Origin: Acinetobacter sp. P8-3-8
Lineage (GTDB): Bacteria; Pseudomonadota; Gammaproteobacteria; Pseudomonadales; Moraxellaceae
Reading direction: 5' to 3'
Length of the DNA: 64,000 bases
Assembly (NCBI RefSeq): GCF_000214135.1
Contig: NZ_AFIE01000009.1
Coordinates: 29,076-93,075 of the forward strand
Within the stretch, counting starts at the first letter, position 1. Each line of letters starts with the position of its first letter. This document shows positions 1-9,372 of the stretch, one piece after another. The notes under the pieces are model-generated. The model was not told the origin of the DNA. It did no database searches and worked only from the letters and a program-made list of their open reading frames with translations. A program made the position numbers and the translations under genes.

Positions 1-2053
1 GGATGTCAAAACCTGAAGAAACGCCTAATTCTGGCATTGCAGGTAATTGCAATGGCATGATGTAAGAGGCATCTTTAATCATATTGAGTGACATACCTCG
101 TTGGATAATGGCACCAATTTGCGATTCAGGCGTTGTACGCTCACTCCAGTCTTTCAGTTTAATAAATGCAAGACCCGCATTTTGACCAACCCCTGTGAAT
201 GAGAAACCAGAAACCGTAAAGATTGACTCTACATTTTCTTTTTCCTTATTCAAGAAGTAATCCGTCATAGTTGTGATGACTTTATCCGTTCGCTCAAGGC
301 TCGCACTTGGTGGTAATTGCACCAGCGTCATTACAACACCTTGGTCTTCTTCTGGTAAGAAAGAAGAAGGGAGCATTTTGTAAAGACCTACTAATGCAGC
401 AATTACAGCAATGTACACAACACCAGAAAATAACTTGTGATGTGTCATGCGATTGACACCACCTTGGTATTTTTCTGCGAGTTTATCAAAACTGCTGTTA
501 AACCAACGGAAGAAGCGCGCAATAATATTATTACTTTCAGCTTGATTTGGATCGTGCTGTTTTAACAATGTTGCACACAGTGCTGGCGTAAAGGTTAAAG
601 CAATGATCAATGATAAAATCATTGCAGTTACTAAGGTAATGGAGAACTGACGATAAATAACCCCAGTTGTACCACCAAAGAATGCCATTGGAACGAATAC
701 AGCAGTTAATACACTGGTAATACCCATCAATGCGCCAGAAATTTGTTGCATTGACTTTTCAGTAGCGGTAACCGGGTCGAGATGTTCTTCTTGCATAACC
801 CGTTCGACGTTCTCTACAACAACAATGGCGTCATCGACTAAGAGACCGATTGCCAGTACCATGGCGAACATGGTTAATGTATTGATTGAGAAGCCAAAAA
901 TATTAATAACTGCAAATGTTCCCAATACCACGACTGGAACAGCAAGTGTTGGAATAATCGTTGCACGCCAGTTCTGTAAGAATAGGAACATGACAATGAA
1001 AACCAACACGATTGCTTCAACCAGTGTATGTACTACACTCTCAATTGAAAGTCGAATAAACGGTGTAGTGTCATAAGCCAGTTGGTCTTTCAAACCACTT
1101 GGATAGTTTTTACGAAGTTCACTTAAACGTTTTTCGACAGCAGCAGCAGTTTCAAGTGCGTTAGCACCTGTTGCAAGTTTAATTGCAATACCACCTGCTT
1201 GTTTACCCATGAACTTAGAATTAAATTGATAAGTATCTGAACCTAATTCAACACGAGCAACATCACTCAAACGAACTTGAGCACCAGAAGCTGTATTTTT
1301 AAGAAATATATTCTTAAATTGTTCAGGTGTTTGCAACATACTTTGTGCATTGACAGTCGCATTCAGTACTTGACCTTGTACAGAAGGTGCACCACCCAAC
1401 TGACCTACAGCCACTTGAGCATTTTGAGCACGAATTGCTGCAGCAATGTCACTTGGTGTCACTTGCAAACTGTTCATTTTCGCTGGATCTAGCCAAATAC
1501 GCATTGCATATTGACCACCAAAGACTTGAATCTCACCTACACCAGCAACACGGCTAAGTGGTTCAGAAATATTAGAGTTCACATAGTCTTTAATGTCCGC
1601 CCCAGAAAGACTTCCATCTGGAGAGTAAAATGCAAGTACTTGCATAAAACTTGCGCCAGACTTAGTCACTTTCACACCTTGACGTTGTACATCTTCAGGT
1701 AAAAGTGCTGTTGCAGATTGCAATTTGTTCTGAACTTGAACCTGTGCAATGTCTGGATCAACCCCTTGTTCAAAGTTCAAGTTGATTGATGCTTGACCAT
1801 TACCCGCACTGTTAGATGAAATATAACGTAAACCATCTAAACCATTCATTTGTTGTTCAATGATTTGCGTTACAGTATTTTCAACAGTTTGTGCAGAAGC
1901 ACCAGGATAAGTTGCAGCAATTGTCACCACGGGTGGTGCAATTGTTGGATATTGGGCAACTGGCATTGTAGTTAGCGAAAGAACCCCCGCTAACATAATC
2001 ACCAGTGCAATCACCCAAGCAAAAATAGGGCGATGAATGAAAAATTGAGCCAT
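1..2053 (-). CDS. adeJ: AdeJ-type RND multidrug efflux transporter, N-terminal 684 residues (runs off the left edge)
   Basis: Inner-membrane proton/drug antiporter of the AcrB/MexB (HAE1) family and pump component of a tripartite efflux system. The start (MAQFFIHRPIF) is typical of the family, with TM1 followed by a periplasmic porter domain. The two adjacent aspartates in TM4 that carry protons in AcrB fall at residues 407-408 (VDDAIVVVE). The gene continues past base 1, so about 370 C-terminal residues (family length near 1,058) and any outer-membrane channel gene (adeK) are outside the window. It follows adeI with a 13-bp gap, so the two are one operon. The AdeJ assignment rests on my recognition of the sequence and on the adeI neighbour; another AcrB-class paralogue is less likely. 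Confidence 0.93.
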   Translation of the reverse strand, partial: MAQFFIHRPIFAWVIALVIMLAGVLSLTTMPVAQYPTIAPPVVTIAATYPGASAQTVENTVTQIIEQQMNGLDGLRYISSNSAGNGQASINLNFEQGVDPDIAQVQVQNKLQSATALLPEDVQRQGVKVTKSGASFMQVLAFYSPDGSLSGADIKDYVNSNISEPLSRVAGVGEIQVFGGQYAMRIWLDPAKMNSLQVTPSDIAAAIRAQNAQVAVGQLGGAPSVQGQVLNATVNAQSMLQTPEQFKNIFLKNTASGAQVRLSDVARVELGSDTYQFNSKFMGKQAGGIAIKLATGANALETAAAVEKRLSELRKNYPSGLKDQLAYDTTPFIRLSIESVVHTLVEAIVLVFIVMFLFLQNWRATIIPTLAVPVVVLGTFAVINIFGFSINTLTMFAMVLAIGLLVDDAIVVVENVERVMQEEHLDPVTATEKSMQQISGALMGITSVLTAVFVPMAFFGGTTGVIYRQFSITLVTAMILSLIIALTFTPALCATLLKQHDPNQAESNNIIARFFRWFNSSFDKLAEKYQGGVNRMTHHKLFSGVVYIAVIAALVGLYKMLPSSFLPEEDQGVVMTLVQLPPSASLERTDKVITTMTDYFLNKEKENVESIFTVSGFSFTGVGQNAGLAFIKLKDWSERTTPESQIGAIIQRGMSLNMIKDASYIMPLQLPAMPELGVSSGFDI

Positions 2054-2066
2054 ATTCGTCTACCCC

Positions 2067-3320
2067 TTATGTATTTGAAGTAGCTTTTTGTTCACTAGAC
2101 TTATTTTGTTGAGCTGGTTGTGTTGCACCTTGCTTAGCAGCACCTGCTTGTGGAGCAGCTGCTTGAGGCTGATAAGGTTTAGCCACTACAGCTTGTTCAG
2201 GTTTGACTTTGGCAATACCATCAACGATGACTTTGTCACCTGTTTGTAGACCTTGGGTCACAATCCAGTCTGTACCTTGAACACCAGAAGTCGTAATAGG
2301 ACGAGGCTCTACTTGACCTTTAGCATTAACTAACATTGCCATCGCTTGACCTGTAGGTGTGCGTGTAATCGCAGCCTGTGGAATCAAGTAAGCATTTGGA
2401 ATCACACCTTGAACAATTTGCGCATTGGCAAACATACCTGGCAACAACAAATGGTTCGGGTTAGAGAATACAGCACGTAAAGTTACTGTACCTGTATCTG
2501 GGTTTACGCTTGCATCAGAAAATGCAAGATTGCCCTCAATTGGGTAATTACTACCATCTTCAAGTTTTAAACGAACTTTTGTATTGTTACTGCGGTCAAT
2601 ACTACCTTGGCTCAATTGCTGGCGTAGGCGTAATAATTCAGCACTTGATTGATTAATATCAACATAAATCGGATCAAGTTGTTGAATTGTGACCAATGCA
2701 GTCGCTTGGCCCGCTGTAACTAAAGCACCAGCAGTGACAGACGAACGACCAGATTGGCCTGAAATAGGTGAACGAACCGTAGAGTAACCTAAGTCAATTT
2801 GAGCATTTTTTACAGCTGCATTTGAAGCTGCAATATCTGCTTCAGCAAGTTTAATTTGAGCAACTAAGTCATCATATTCTTGTTTAGAAACAGCATTAAT
2901 GCCCACAAGTTGACGATAGCGATTCGCTTTCACTTGGTAAGCATTTAAGTTGGCTTGTTGGCGCACTAAAGCAGCTTTAGCGCTGTCTAAGTTTGCGCGG
3001 TTTATGCTTGAATCAATCTCGTATAGAGGTTGACCTTCACGAACAAAGCTGCCTTCGGTAAACAAGCGTTTTAAAATCACGCCATTTGTTTGTGGGCGAA
3101 CTTCAGAGATTTGATACGCTGATGTACGACCTGAAAGTTCGACAGTTTGTTCAACACTTTGTGGTTGAGCAACAATGACACCAACTTCAGTTGGTGGCAT
3201 TTTCTGGGCAGCAGCGCCTTGCTCAGCTTGTTTAGTGTCTTTGCTACAACCAACAAGTGCAATACTTGTTGCGAGAGCACAAGCAGTAAGGGCAGGAGCC
3301 CAAAGCTTTGCCGACATCAT
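2067..3320 (-). CDS. adeI: AdeI-type periplasmic adaptor (membrane fusion protein) of the RND efflux pump
   Basis: The 417-aa lipoprotein adaptor links the inner-membrane pump to the outer-membrane channel. A type II signal peptide ends in LVGC with the lipidated cysteine at residue 25. It is followed by the MFP pattern: a first half of a lipoyl/barrel-sandwich domain, a coiled-coil hairpin (about residues 95-165), the second lipoyl half (around YSTVRSPISG), a beta-barrel and a Gln/Ala-rich low-complexity tail. The start overlaps the stop of the PAP2 gene as TAATG, with AGGTGG upstream, so translation is probably coupled. A second in-frame ATG follows immediately, leaving one residue of uncertainty. 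Confidence 0.93.
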   Translation of the reverse strand: MMSAKLWAPALTACALATSIALVGCSKDTKQAEQGAAAQKMPPTEVGVIVAQPQSVEQTVELSGRTSAYQISEVRPQTNGVILKRLFTEGSFVREGQPLYEIDSSINRANLDSAKAALVRQQANLNAYQVKANRYRQLVGINAVSKQEYDDLVAQIKLAEADIAASNAAVKNAQIDLGYSTVRSPISGQSGRSSVTAGALVTAGQATALVTIQQLDPIYVDINQSSAELLRLRQQLSQGSIDRSNNTKVRLKLEDGSNYPIEGNLAFSDASVNPDTGTVTLRAVFSNPNHLLLPGMFANAQIVQGVIPNAYLIPQAAITRTPTGQAMAMLVNAKGQVEPRPITTSGVQGTDWIVTQGLQTGDKVIVDGIAKVKPEQAVVAKPYQPQAAAPQAGAAKQGATQPAQQNKSSEQKATSNT

Positions 3321-3958
3321 TATTCCACCTCGTTCAGATTTTTATTTGAAAATAATTTATTTCTACTCAACGTCTTTGATGACAACATGAACCATAAAAG
3401 AGCAGTCCATATAAAGCCTATACTCCAACCTGCAACGACATCGGTTGGAAAATGTGCTCCCAAATACACCCGAGAGATACCCATGCTTAGAAACCAAAAA
3501 CAGCATACTAAGCTAATCAGTTTAGCCCGCTTATATTTATGAAATATAAAGATAATCGAACAACTTAAAAAAGCAGCATAAATACTGTGAGCACTTGGAA
3601 ATGAAGCACCATAGGTTTGAACCATTTGGTACATTTCATCTGGTCGTGGGCGATTTACTAAATATTTGATTATCCAGCCAATCACCGTCACACCAAACAA
3701 ACCAATCGTGAGCATAAGTACATTTGTATATTGTTTCAGCCGAAAAAAATACAAACTACTTATTGCTACAATCACAATCATCGGTGGCAAACCACCCAAG
3801 TAGGAGAGCGTGACTGTAATATTATCCATTATGTTTGAACGATGTGAACTCATCCACGCAACACTTGAAAAATCAAATTGTTGTATGTCTTTAATATTTA
3901 AACCAATACTACTAGTTAATAAACCTATACAGCCAATCCAGATAAGTAAATAAGGCAT
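3320..3958 (-). CDS. PAP2-family membrane phosphatase, first gene of the adeIJ operon
   Basis: A 212-aa PAP2/lipid phosphatase-like protein with about six hydrophobic segments. The three phosphatase signature motifs are present: RPRP at 103-106, PSAH at 121-124 (PSGH in many members) and SRVYLGAHFPTD at 162-173, with the catalytic histidine in the last. Family members dephosphorylate undecaprenyl pyrophosphate, phosphatidylglycerophosphate or similar lipid phosphates on the periplasmic face; the substrate here cannot be told. It overlaps adeI by one base (TAATG), so it is co-transcribed with the efflux genes, as in other Acinetobacter. A palindrome upstream may serve the whole operon. Confidence 0.85.
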   Translation of the reverse strand: MPYLLIWIGCIGLLTSSIGLNIKDIQQFDFSSVAWMSSHRSNIMDNITVTLSYLGGLPPMIVIVAISSLYFFRLKQYTNVLMLTIGLFGVTVIGWIIKYLVNRPRPDEMYQMVQTYGASFPSAHSIYAAFLSCSIIFIFHKYKRAKLISLVCCFWFLSMGISRVYLGAHFPTDVVAGWSIGFIWTALLWFMLSSKTLSRNKLFSNKNLNEVE

Positions 3959-4011
3959 AAAATAACCTAGAGTATATTAATCACACTCGTTGAGCTTTAA
4001 ATTAATGGGGC

Positions 4012-4035
4012 AAAGTGTACTAGTCAGTACACTTT
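4012..4035. promoter_or_regulatory. Palindrome upstream of PAP2-adeI-adeJ (candidate operator)
   Basis: AAAGTGTACT and AGTACACTTT form a perfect 10-bp inverted repeat around a 4-base centre, 54-77 bp upstream of the PAP2 start. A run of seven T follows on the plus strand, but no plus-strand gene lies before it, so a terminator role makes little sense. A possible minus-strand -10 (TATACT) lies between the palindrome and the start codon. AdeN, a TetR-type repressor, controls adeIJK in A. baumannii; that this is its site is inference. Confidence 0.45.
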
Positions 4036-4119
4036 TTTTCAAGTGAGTATAATTATGTAATTTATACTAATTTCTTTTTGCAAAAAAAATAACAATTCGC
4101 ACAAAAAATAACAAAATCT

Positions 4120-6174
4120 TTAATGATTTAGTTTGTTTTGTGCGCTGGTTTGCTCTTCTACTTGCAAAGGTTGTTTAGGCGGCCAGAAGAAATCGAGAGG
4201 GCGAGTAAAAAAGTGAGTAAAAACAAGCTTTGCCAGTGGTTTCCATTGTTCGAAACGGACTTGTCTTGCTCTTAATGCCACAATAATGGTTAAAGTGAAG
4301 CTGACAAAGAGGTTGGTGAGTCCAATACACAATACGCCGAAGAAAGAGACAATGATGACGCCTAAATCAGGGGAACCATTGACAGTCATTAAGCCTTGAA
4401 TAAAGTTTGCCGATGCAAAGGCAATATGACGGATATCAATCGGTAAACCTAAGATAAACCCTATAGTTCCCATGCTTCCGAGCATGACCCCAAATAGAAA
4501 ATTACCTGCTAAAGCACCTAAATTTCTTTCGATATATGCTGCAAATTTATCCAGTCTTTCTTGTCCCATTAAGTTTCTTAATTTGACATGTGCTTTCAAA
4601 CGAGGGCCAACTTTGCGATAAATGGCCATATTGTCAAAATATCCAGCAATTAATCCTGATAAAAATAAACAAACTCCTGCGATTGCAGCATGTGGAATAG
4701 CGAGTGAAGTGAATGGATTTAAACTGTGCAGTAAATGCGTTGCTTTGGCATGATTTAACAAAGGCTCATGCATCATTACTTGCCAAAGAAAGGTTATTAG
4801 CGCTGCTGTTGGAATAGCGATAGAAATATTACCGAGAATCGCAATAAACTGCGTCCGTATAATATTGATAATTAGACCTGCTAATTCAGCGATTTGAGCA
4901 GTTTTCGAACCTTTACGATGTTGTACCGTAGAGGCCAAAGCGGCAGCGGTCATTGCGGGCTGTTTGGTTGCAACAGTAAAGTGCAAAACATGAATCAGTA
5001 TAAAACCCAGTGAGTAATTCATACTGAACAAAAAGGCTTGGAGAAATGGTGCCAATACAAGTCGAGCAGTCAATATCTTAATGGTCGCCATGATGGCAAT
5101 GATGACACCTGCACCTGCCGCAGCATTGTACATTCCCAAAAAACCTTTTTTATCGGTACTTACATAGTGCTCGCCTGTTTTACTGGCATTCTCAGTCACC
5201 TGCAATGCGATCAGTTCACTATTGGTTTTCAATAAGTCACGTACACTGGTTTCACTATAATGTGCATGAACCAAATCAATGAGCAATTCACCATAGATTT
5301 GATAACGGGTTTGGTCATATTCAACGATCAAATTTAAAAGCAGTTCAATCCGATCTAAACATTGCTCTAATAAAGACACAAGATAAGTCAGACTTAAACT
5401 TACCCCCGTTCTTTTGGTTGCTCGACGAATTTTTAATACAACATCACGGCACTGTTCAATCATCACCAGTGCTTGATCAGCATCAGGTAGAGCGCTATCA
5501 GTCAGTTCGTCTTGATTACGATGTGATTTTTTATAAGCTTCTATAAATTCAATAATTTCACGGTTTTGAACCAGAAAAGGGGATTCGTATTCCTGTAGCT
5601 CAGGATGAGCGTTGATAAATTCTGGGTAGAGTCCAATACCGCTAATTCGATAAGAAAGCACAGTAATGGCTTTGACAATTTCTCTTTTAATTCCAAGCTT
5701 GGCACTTTTATAACGATGACCTTGATTCAGAAGCTGAAATAACAGATGCCATTGCTCATCTTCAATATTTTCAAGCCAATACTTATCACTACGTTGATGA
5801 AAGACTTTCCCCACTAAGTCTTTGAGTTCAGATCCATCGACCAATAGCGGTAGAAAGTGAGCGCCTACTCGTTGCCCAAGCTGATTCCAAAAGCCATCTA
5901 AAGATAAAATTCCGCTGTCTGCATATAAACTGGCTTGTTTGTAGTGGTTAATCAGTTTGAGTAAATAGCCTTGAAATGCCGATGCAGCATTGGGTGTGAT
6001 GAGTAATGCTTGAGTTAAAGCATCGAATTTATAATGTGTTTCTTCTAAATTATGGCTGTCATCGGGTCTGATACGATCTATCAGGGTAATTAAAATATTC
6101 GGATTTGGAACAGCTTTGACATTATCAAGCTGTTCCTGCATGAGGATAAAAAGATCATTAAATTGTATCTGCAT
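4120..6174 (-). CDS. Gcr/'site-specific recombinase' family (SpecificRecomb) multi-spanning membrane protein
   Basis: A 684-aa protein that I recognise as the family annotated as 'site-specific recombinase Gcr'. The sequence argues against a recombinase. The first half (to about residue 340) is soluble and helical. The second half has about seven strongly hydrophobic segments, for example around GVIIAIMATI, FILIHVLHF and LGVIIVSFFGVL. No tyrosine- or serine-recombinase catalytic motif is visible. The stop lies 145 bp from the PAP2 promoter region, and the start is 15 bp after ispB ends, so it is probably the second gene of an ispB operon. Function unknown. Confidence 0.7.
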   Translation of the reverse strand: MQIQFNDLFILMQEQLDNVKAVPNPNILITLIDRIRPDDSHNLEETHYKFDALTQALLITPNAASAFQGYLLKLINHYKQASLYADSGILSLDGFWNQLGQRVGAHFLPLLVDGSELKDLVGKVFHQRSDKYWLENIEDEQWHLLFQLLNQGHRYKSAKLGIKREIVKAITVLSYRISGIGLYPEFINAHPELQEYESPFLVQNREIIEFIEAYKKSHRNQDELTDSALPDADQALVMIEQCRDVVLKIRRATKRTGVSLSLTYLVSLLEQCLDRIELLLNLIVEYDQTRYQIYGELLIDLVHAHYSETSVRDLLKTNSELIALQVTENASKTGEHYVSTDKKGFLGMYNAAAGAGVIIAIMATIKILTARLVLAPFLQAFLFSMNYSLGFILIHVLHFTVATKQPAMTAAALASTVQHRKGSKTAQIAELAGLIINIIRTQFIAILGNISIAIPTAALITFLWQVMMHEPLLNHAKATHLLHSLNPFTSLAIPHAAIAGVCLFLSGLIAGYFDNMAIYRKVGPRLKAHVKLRNLMGQERLDKFAAYIERNLGALAGNFLFGVMLGSMGTIGFILGLPIDIRHIAFASANFIQGLMTVNGSPDLGVIIVSFFGVLCIGLTNLFVSFTLTIIVALRARQVRFEQWKPLAKLVFTHFFTRPLDFFWPPKQPLQVEEQTSAQNKLNH

Positions 6175-6189
6175 AAGCCTTGGGAGTTT

Positions 6190-7173
6190 TTATTGAATTC
6201 GGTGTAAGGCAAGTTGCGCTAAATTATAGAGTGCTTGACGGTATTCAGATTCAGGTAGAGACGTCAAAGCTTGAATAGCGGCTTCCGTTTCTTCAGTCGC
6301 ACGGCGACTACAATAGTCTAAAGCACCAGATGTTTGCACGATTTCGATCACACGCGCTAAATCTGCTGTTCCACCTGTAGCAATACTCTTTCTAATAATT
6401 TCGTGCTCTTCGCCTTGTGTATTTGCTAGGGCAGAGATTAAAGGTAAAGTCGGTTTGCCTTCCATTAAATCATCACCAATATTTTTACCTAATGTTTCAG
6501 CATCAGACGTGTAATCTAAAATATCGTCAATAATTTGGAACGCATTACCAAAATGACCTGCAAATAAACGCAGTGGTTCACGGTACTCAGGTTTACCCGC
6601 AAGAATTGCTGCGCCTTCAGTCGCTAGCTCAAATAAACGTGATGTTTTACCGTGGATAATATCTAAATAAGTTTGTTCATTGGTGTCAGGTTGATGCTGT
6701 GCTTGAAGTTGTAATACTTCGCCTTCTGCAATTTCACATGTACCTGTTGAGAAGTCTTTGAGCAAAACCATATTGTCGAGATCGACCAATAAGTCAAACG
6801 CACGAGAAATCAAAAAGTCACCGACCAAAACTGCTGTTTGGTTATTCCATGTAGCATTGGCAGTTGGACGACCACGACGTAATCCAGATTCATCAACGAC
6901 ATCGTCATGGACAAGTGTTGCTGTATGTAGCATTTCAATAATTGCAGCAAGTTTACGATATGCATCCATCTGTGCATCTGTTGCACCACAAGCTTTTGCG
7001 GCAAGTAGGCACATAATTGGACGCATGCGTTTGCCACCTGCTTCAACTACATGCTTACTGACGGCCATAACCAATGCAACTTTTGAAGTAATCCCTTCAT
7101 TAATAAACTTGTCCATTGCTGCAAAGTCAGTTGCAACAGGAGCGAGAATATCTTGCTTAAAGTCAATGGTCAT
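6190..7173 (-). CDS. ispB: Octaprenyl diphosphate synthase
   Basis: A trans-type polyprenyl diphosphate synthase (327 aa) that extends FPP with isopentenyl diphosphate to make the ubiquinone side chain. The first aspartate-rich motif DDVVD is at 90-94, preceded by GGKRMRP (47-52) and followed by RRGRPTAN. The second motif is DDILD near 216. The small residues before the first motif (HTATLVHDD) fit long-chain enzymes. It is transcribed away from rplU, the arrangement seen in many gammaproteobacteria. The start has GAGG about 11 bases upstream. Confidence 0.93.
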   Translation of the reverse strand: MTIDFKQDILAPVATDFAAMDKFINEGITSKVALVMAVSKHVVEAGGKRMRPIMCLLAAKACGATDAQMDAYRKLAAIIEMLHTATLVHDDVVDESGLRRGRPTANATWNNQTAVLVGDFLISRAFDLLVDLDNMVLLKDFSTGTCEIAEGEVLQLQAQHQPDTNEQTYLDIIHGKTSRLFELATEGAAILAGKPEYREPLRLFAGHFGNAFQIIDDILDYTSDAETLGKNIGDDLMEGKPTLPLISALANTQGEEHEIIRKSIATGGTADLARVIEIVQTSGALDYCSRRATEETEAAIQALTSLPESEYRQALYNLAQLALHRIQ

Positions 7174-7600
7174 AGAGAGGGGGCCTCATGCAAATGCGTT
7201 TAAGTGGTGAGTGTAACAAGTAACATCAATAAATGTTGCAATAGAAAACAGTCATTGTACTGAATCTTAATGATTTGTTCTTTATCTGTCCAAATATAAT
7301 GAAAGTAACATGCATCAGTCAGTCGTTCTTTTGCGTTACATAGTAGCGGATTTGTTTTAAAAATCTATTTCAATTTTTGTAATATCTCAAAAAAATATTC
7401 ATATTTTCAATGGGTAAATCTTAAAACTTGGATCTAAGATTGATTATTTTGTTTATGCTAAGATTATTTGATGGAAATGACTTGTTGTTTAATTCATTAT
7501 CACTTAAAATCTTTGCCCTTGTATAACCCCCAGTGGCGTTCGTATTAAGATCGATATATTCCTTTATCGGCACGACGACACGGGCAAGTTGGAGTACATT
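7174..7600. other. 427-bp divergent ispB/rplU intergenic region
   Basis: AT-rich, with no convincing ORF. It must hold the ispB promoter on the minus strand and the rplU-rpmA promoter on the plus strand. The 90-bp stretch upstream of rplU is more GC-rich than the rest and would be the untranslated leader. No repeat was seen. Confidence 0.5.
7482..7510 (+). promoter_or_regulatory. Candidate promoter for rplU-rpmA
   Basis: TTGTTG and TAAAAT are separated by 17 bases, giving a sigma70-like pair about 90 bases upstream of rplU. The -35 matches the consensus at four of six positions. Other AT-rich candidates exist nearby. Confidence 0.35.
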
Positions 7601-7912
7601 ATGTACGCAGTAATCCAAAGCGGTGGTAAACAGCACCGTGTTGTTGAGGGTGAAACCCTTAAAGTAGAATTGTTGAAAGCTGAAACTGGCGCAACTATTA
7701 CATTTGATGATGTATTAATGGTTGTGAATGGCGAGAGCATTCAAATCGGTGCTCCAGTTGTTGCTGGCGCGAAAGTAACTGCAGAAGTGGTTGGTCATGG
7801 TCGTCACGACAAAATCCGTATTGTTAAAATGCGTCGTCGTAAGCATTACCGTAAACAACAAGGTCACCGTCAATGGTTTACCGAGTTGAAAATTACTGCG
7901 ATCGCAGGCTAA
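7601..7912 (+). CDS. rplU: 50S ribosomal protein L21
   Basis: A 103-aa bL21 protein beginning [14 protein letters not shown] and containing the conserved basic segment [14 protein letters not shown] in the C-terminal third. I use ATG 7601 because GGAG lies just before it and the family begins with MYAVI; an upstream in-frame ATG would add four unrelated residues. It binds 23S rRNA and contacts L20. It is followed after 19 bp by rpmA, the standard pair. Confidence 0.98.
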   Translation: MYAVIQSGGKQHRVVEGETLKVELLKAETGATITFDDVLMVVNGESIQIGAPVVAGAKVTAEVVGHGRHDKIRIVKMRRRKHYRKQQGHRQWFTELKITAIAG

Positions 7913-7931
7913 TCACTAGGAGTAAATAGAC

Positions 7932-8189
7932 ATGGCAACTAAAAAAGCCGGTGGTTCGACTAAAAACGGTCGTGACTCGAACCCTAAAATGTTAGGTGTT
8001 AAAATGTACGGTGGTCAAGCTGTGACTGCTGGTAACATTATCGTTCGTCAACGTGGTACAGAATTCCACGCTGGTGCAAACGTAGGTATGGGCCGTGACC
8101 ATACTTTGTTCGCTACTGCTGACGGCGTAATCAAATTCGAAGTGAAGGGTCAATTTGGCCGTCGCTACGTAACTGTTGAAACTGCATAA
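7932..8189 (+). CDS. rpmA: 50S ribosomal protein L27
   Basis: An 85-aa bL27 starting [16 protein letters not shown]. The N-terminal tail reaches the peptidyl-transferase centre in known structures. The core motifs [17 protein letters not shown] and GRDHTLFA are present. The start has AGGAG about eight bases upstream. It shares the transcript with rplU and ends at the terminator at 8208-8232. Confidence 0.98.
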   Translation: MATKKAGGSTKNGRDSNPKMLGVKMYGGQAVTAGNIIVRQRGTEFHAGANVGMGRDHTLFATADGVIKFEVKGQFGRRYVTVETA

Positions 8190-8207
8190 GTTTTAAGAGT
8201 TCTAAAA

Positions 8208-8232
8208 GACCCGCTTAATTGCGGGTTTTTTT
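8208..8232 (+). terminator. Rho-independent terminator after rpmA
   Basis: The stem CCCGC/GCGGG with loop TTAATT is followed by seven T. It lies about 20 bases after the rpmA stop codon. Confidence 0.9.
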
Positions 8233-8237
8233 ATGGC

Positions 8238-8243
8238 TATAAT
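8238..8243 (+). promoter_or_regulatory. Candidate -10 box (TATAAT) for the 8269 gene
   Basis: A perfect TATAAT six bases after the rpmA terminator T-run. Its -35 would lie inside the terminator hairpin. Transcription would start near 8250, which favours the ATG at 8269 over the earlier in-frame ATGs at 8233 and 8245. Confidence 0.4.
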
Positions 8244-8268
8244 AATGCGCATTGAAAAGAAAGAAATA

Positions 8269-9222
8269 ATGACAATGTATTTGGAAGAAATAGTTGAGCA
8301 ACTAAATTGGGTTGCTAAAGAATTACAAAATAATTGTAAGCCTTATCAAATGGTGCTAAGTGAAAGCGCAAGATTTATTTCAGTAAAAAAAGAGAGTATC
8401 AATCATTATATAAAACACCGATATCCTGAATATGAACGAGTATTTGGATATCAGGATTATTTGGTTTTCTTTGAAAATGATCGACTGACTTTTGCTTATG
8501 AAACAGGTGTGAGTATTGGAGGTGAGCATCAGGTTTTAATTAAGAATATTTATGATTTGGTCGACTTAATTGCATGGCTGAGCGATTGGACTTTAAAGAA
8601 AAAATTTGAAAGAATTACAGATGAATTTATTGCCCATGTTGAAAAAAATCATCCACATTATGCGTTGGTGGAGCAATTTATAGCGATTAATCAGGAGTAC
8701 AGTGAATTAAACTCTATGGATGATACAGAAAATTTAATTCGAACTTATCCTGACTTGTCTGAATTATATTTTGTTGTCAAAGCAAATGAAGGGCAAAATG
8801 TTGATGCGCAATTGATAGAATATGCCAAATCGGTTTTGCAGCAGGATTATGAATTAATGCCTGAATTTTTAACTGATCATGGTATCAAATTATCTGATAT
8901 ATTCAGTAAAATCAGTATCATTAATGCTATTTTTAAAGTGCTGTATTTTAGGCAAAGTATAAGAATGGAGAGTTTCCTAGGCTCTATTAATTCACCTGAA
9001 TATTTACAAAAAGAAAAATTATTAATTGATTTGAGAGCTAGACTTAAAACGGATATTGAGCCGATCGCACGGCTTTATTATGTAGAAAAAATAGTTAAAG
9101 AATTGTTTCTAAGCGAAGCTTTTCTTTGGCTAAACTCCGAATTATTTCCTGAAAGTACTGACGCAATGTATATTGCAAAGCTGAGGTCTTACTTAGCTGT
9201 CTGTATCAATGGTATAGAATAG
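8269..9222 (+). CDS. Unrecognised 317-aa soluble protein
   Basis: I do not recognise this protein. It has no signal peptide or membrane segment and looks mainly helical and acidic, with many Glu, Leu and Ile. Noticeable stretches are HYIKHRYPEYERVFGYQDY in the N-terminal third and SIGGEHQVLIKNIYDLVDL after it. Its codon use is more AT-rich than that of the ribosomal genes before it, which fits a low-expression or accessory gene. The frame is open from 8233; I chose ATG 8269 because the earlier ATGs fall in the terminator or promoter. ATG 8275 is also possible. It stands alone between rpmA and lolA. Confidence 0.6.
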   Translation: MTMYLEEIVEQLNWVAKELQNNCKPYQMVLSESARFISVKKESINHYIKHRYPEYERVFGYQDYLVFFENDRLTFAYETGVSIGGEHQVLIKNIYDLVDLIAWLSDWTLKKKFERITDEFIAHVEKNHPHYALVEQFIAINQEYSELNSMDDTENLIRTYPDLSELYFVVKANEGQNVDAQLIEYAKSVLQQDYELMPEFLTDHGIKLSDIFSKISIINAIFKVLYFRQSIRMESFLGSINSPEYLQKEKLLIDLRARLKTDIEPIARLYYVEKIVKELFLSEAFLWLNSELFPESTDAMYIAKLRSYLAVCINGIE

Positions 9223-9372
9223 TTATCCTCTCCATCATGATGAATACTTTTCTACATTTTGCACCAATAACAATACAAAACTTCTTATTTTCTCTAATAT
9301 TAGCGCTAAAATTTAGTTTATGATGAACCATCTTACAAATTGCGATGACGCAAATATATAAAAGGTGAACCT

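Noticed and set aside
825-1702. Plus-strand open frames inside adeJ
   Set aside because: They lie opposite a well-conserved RND transporter and read as low-complexity shadow sequence.
3147-3542. Plus-strand frame of 131 codons across adeI and PAP2
   Set aside because: Both genes on the minus strand are well supported, and this frame has no ribosome-binding site or recognisable domain.
4120-6174. True site-specific recombinase or mobile element
   Set aside because: The family name suggests it, but the protein has many TM segments and no recombinase catalytic residues, and no att-like repeats flank it.
6758-7210. Plus-strand frame of 150 codons over ispB
   Set aside because: Opposite the conserved DDVVD region; an antisense shadow.
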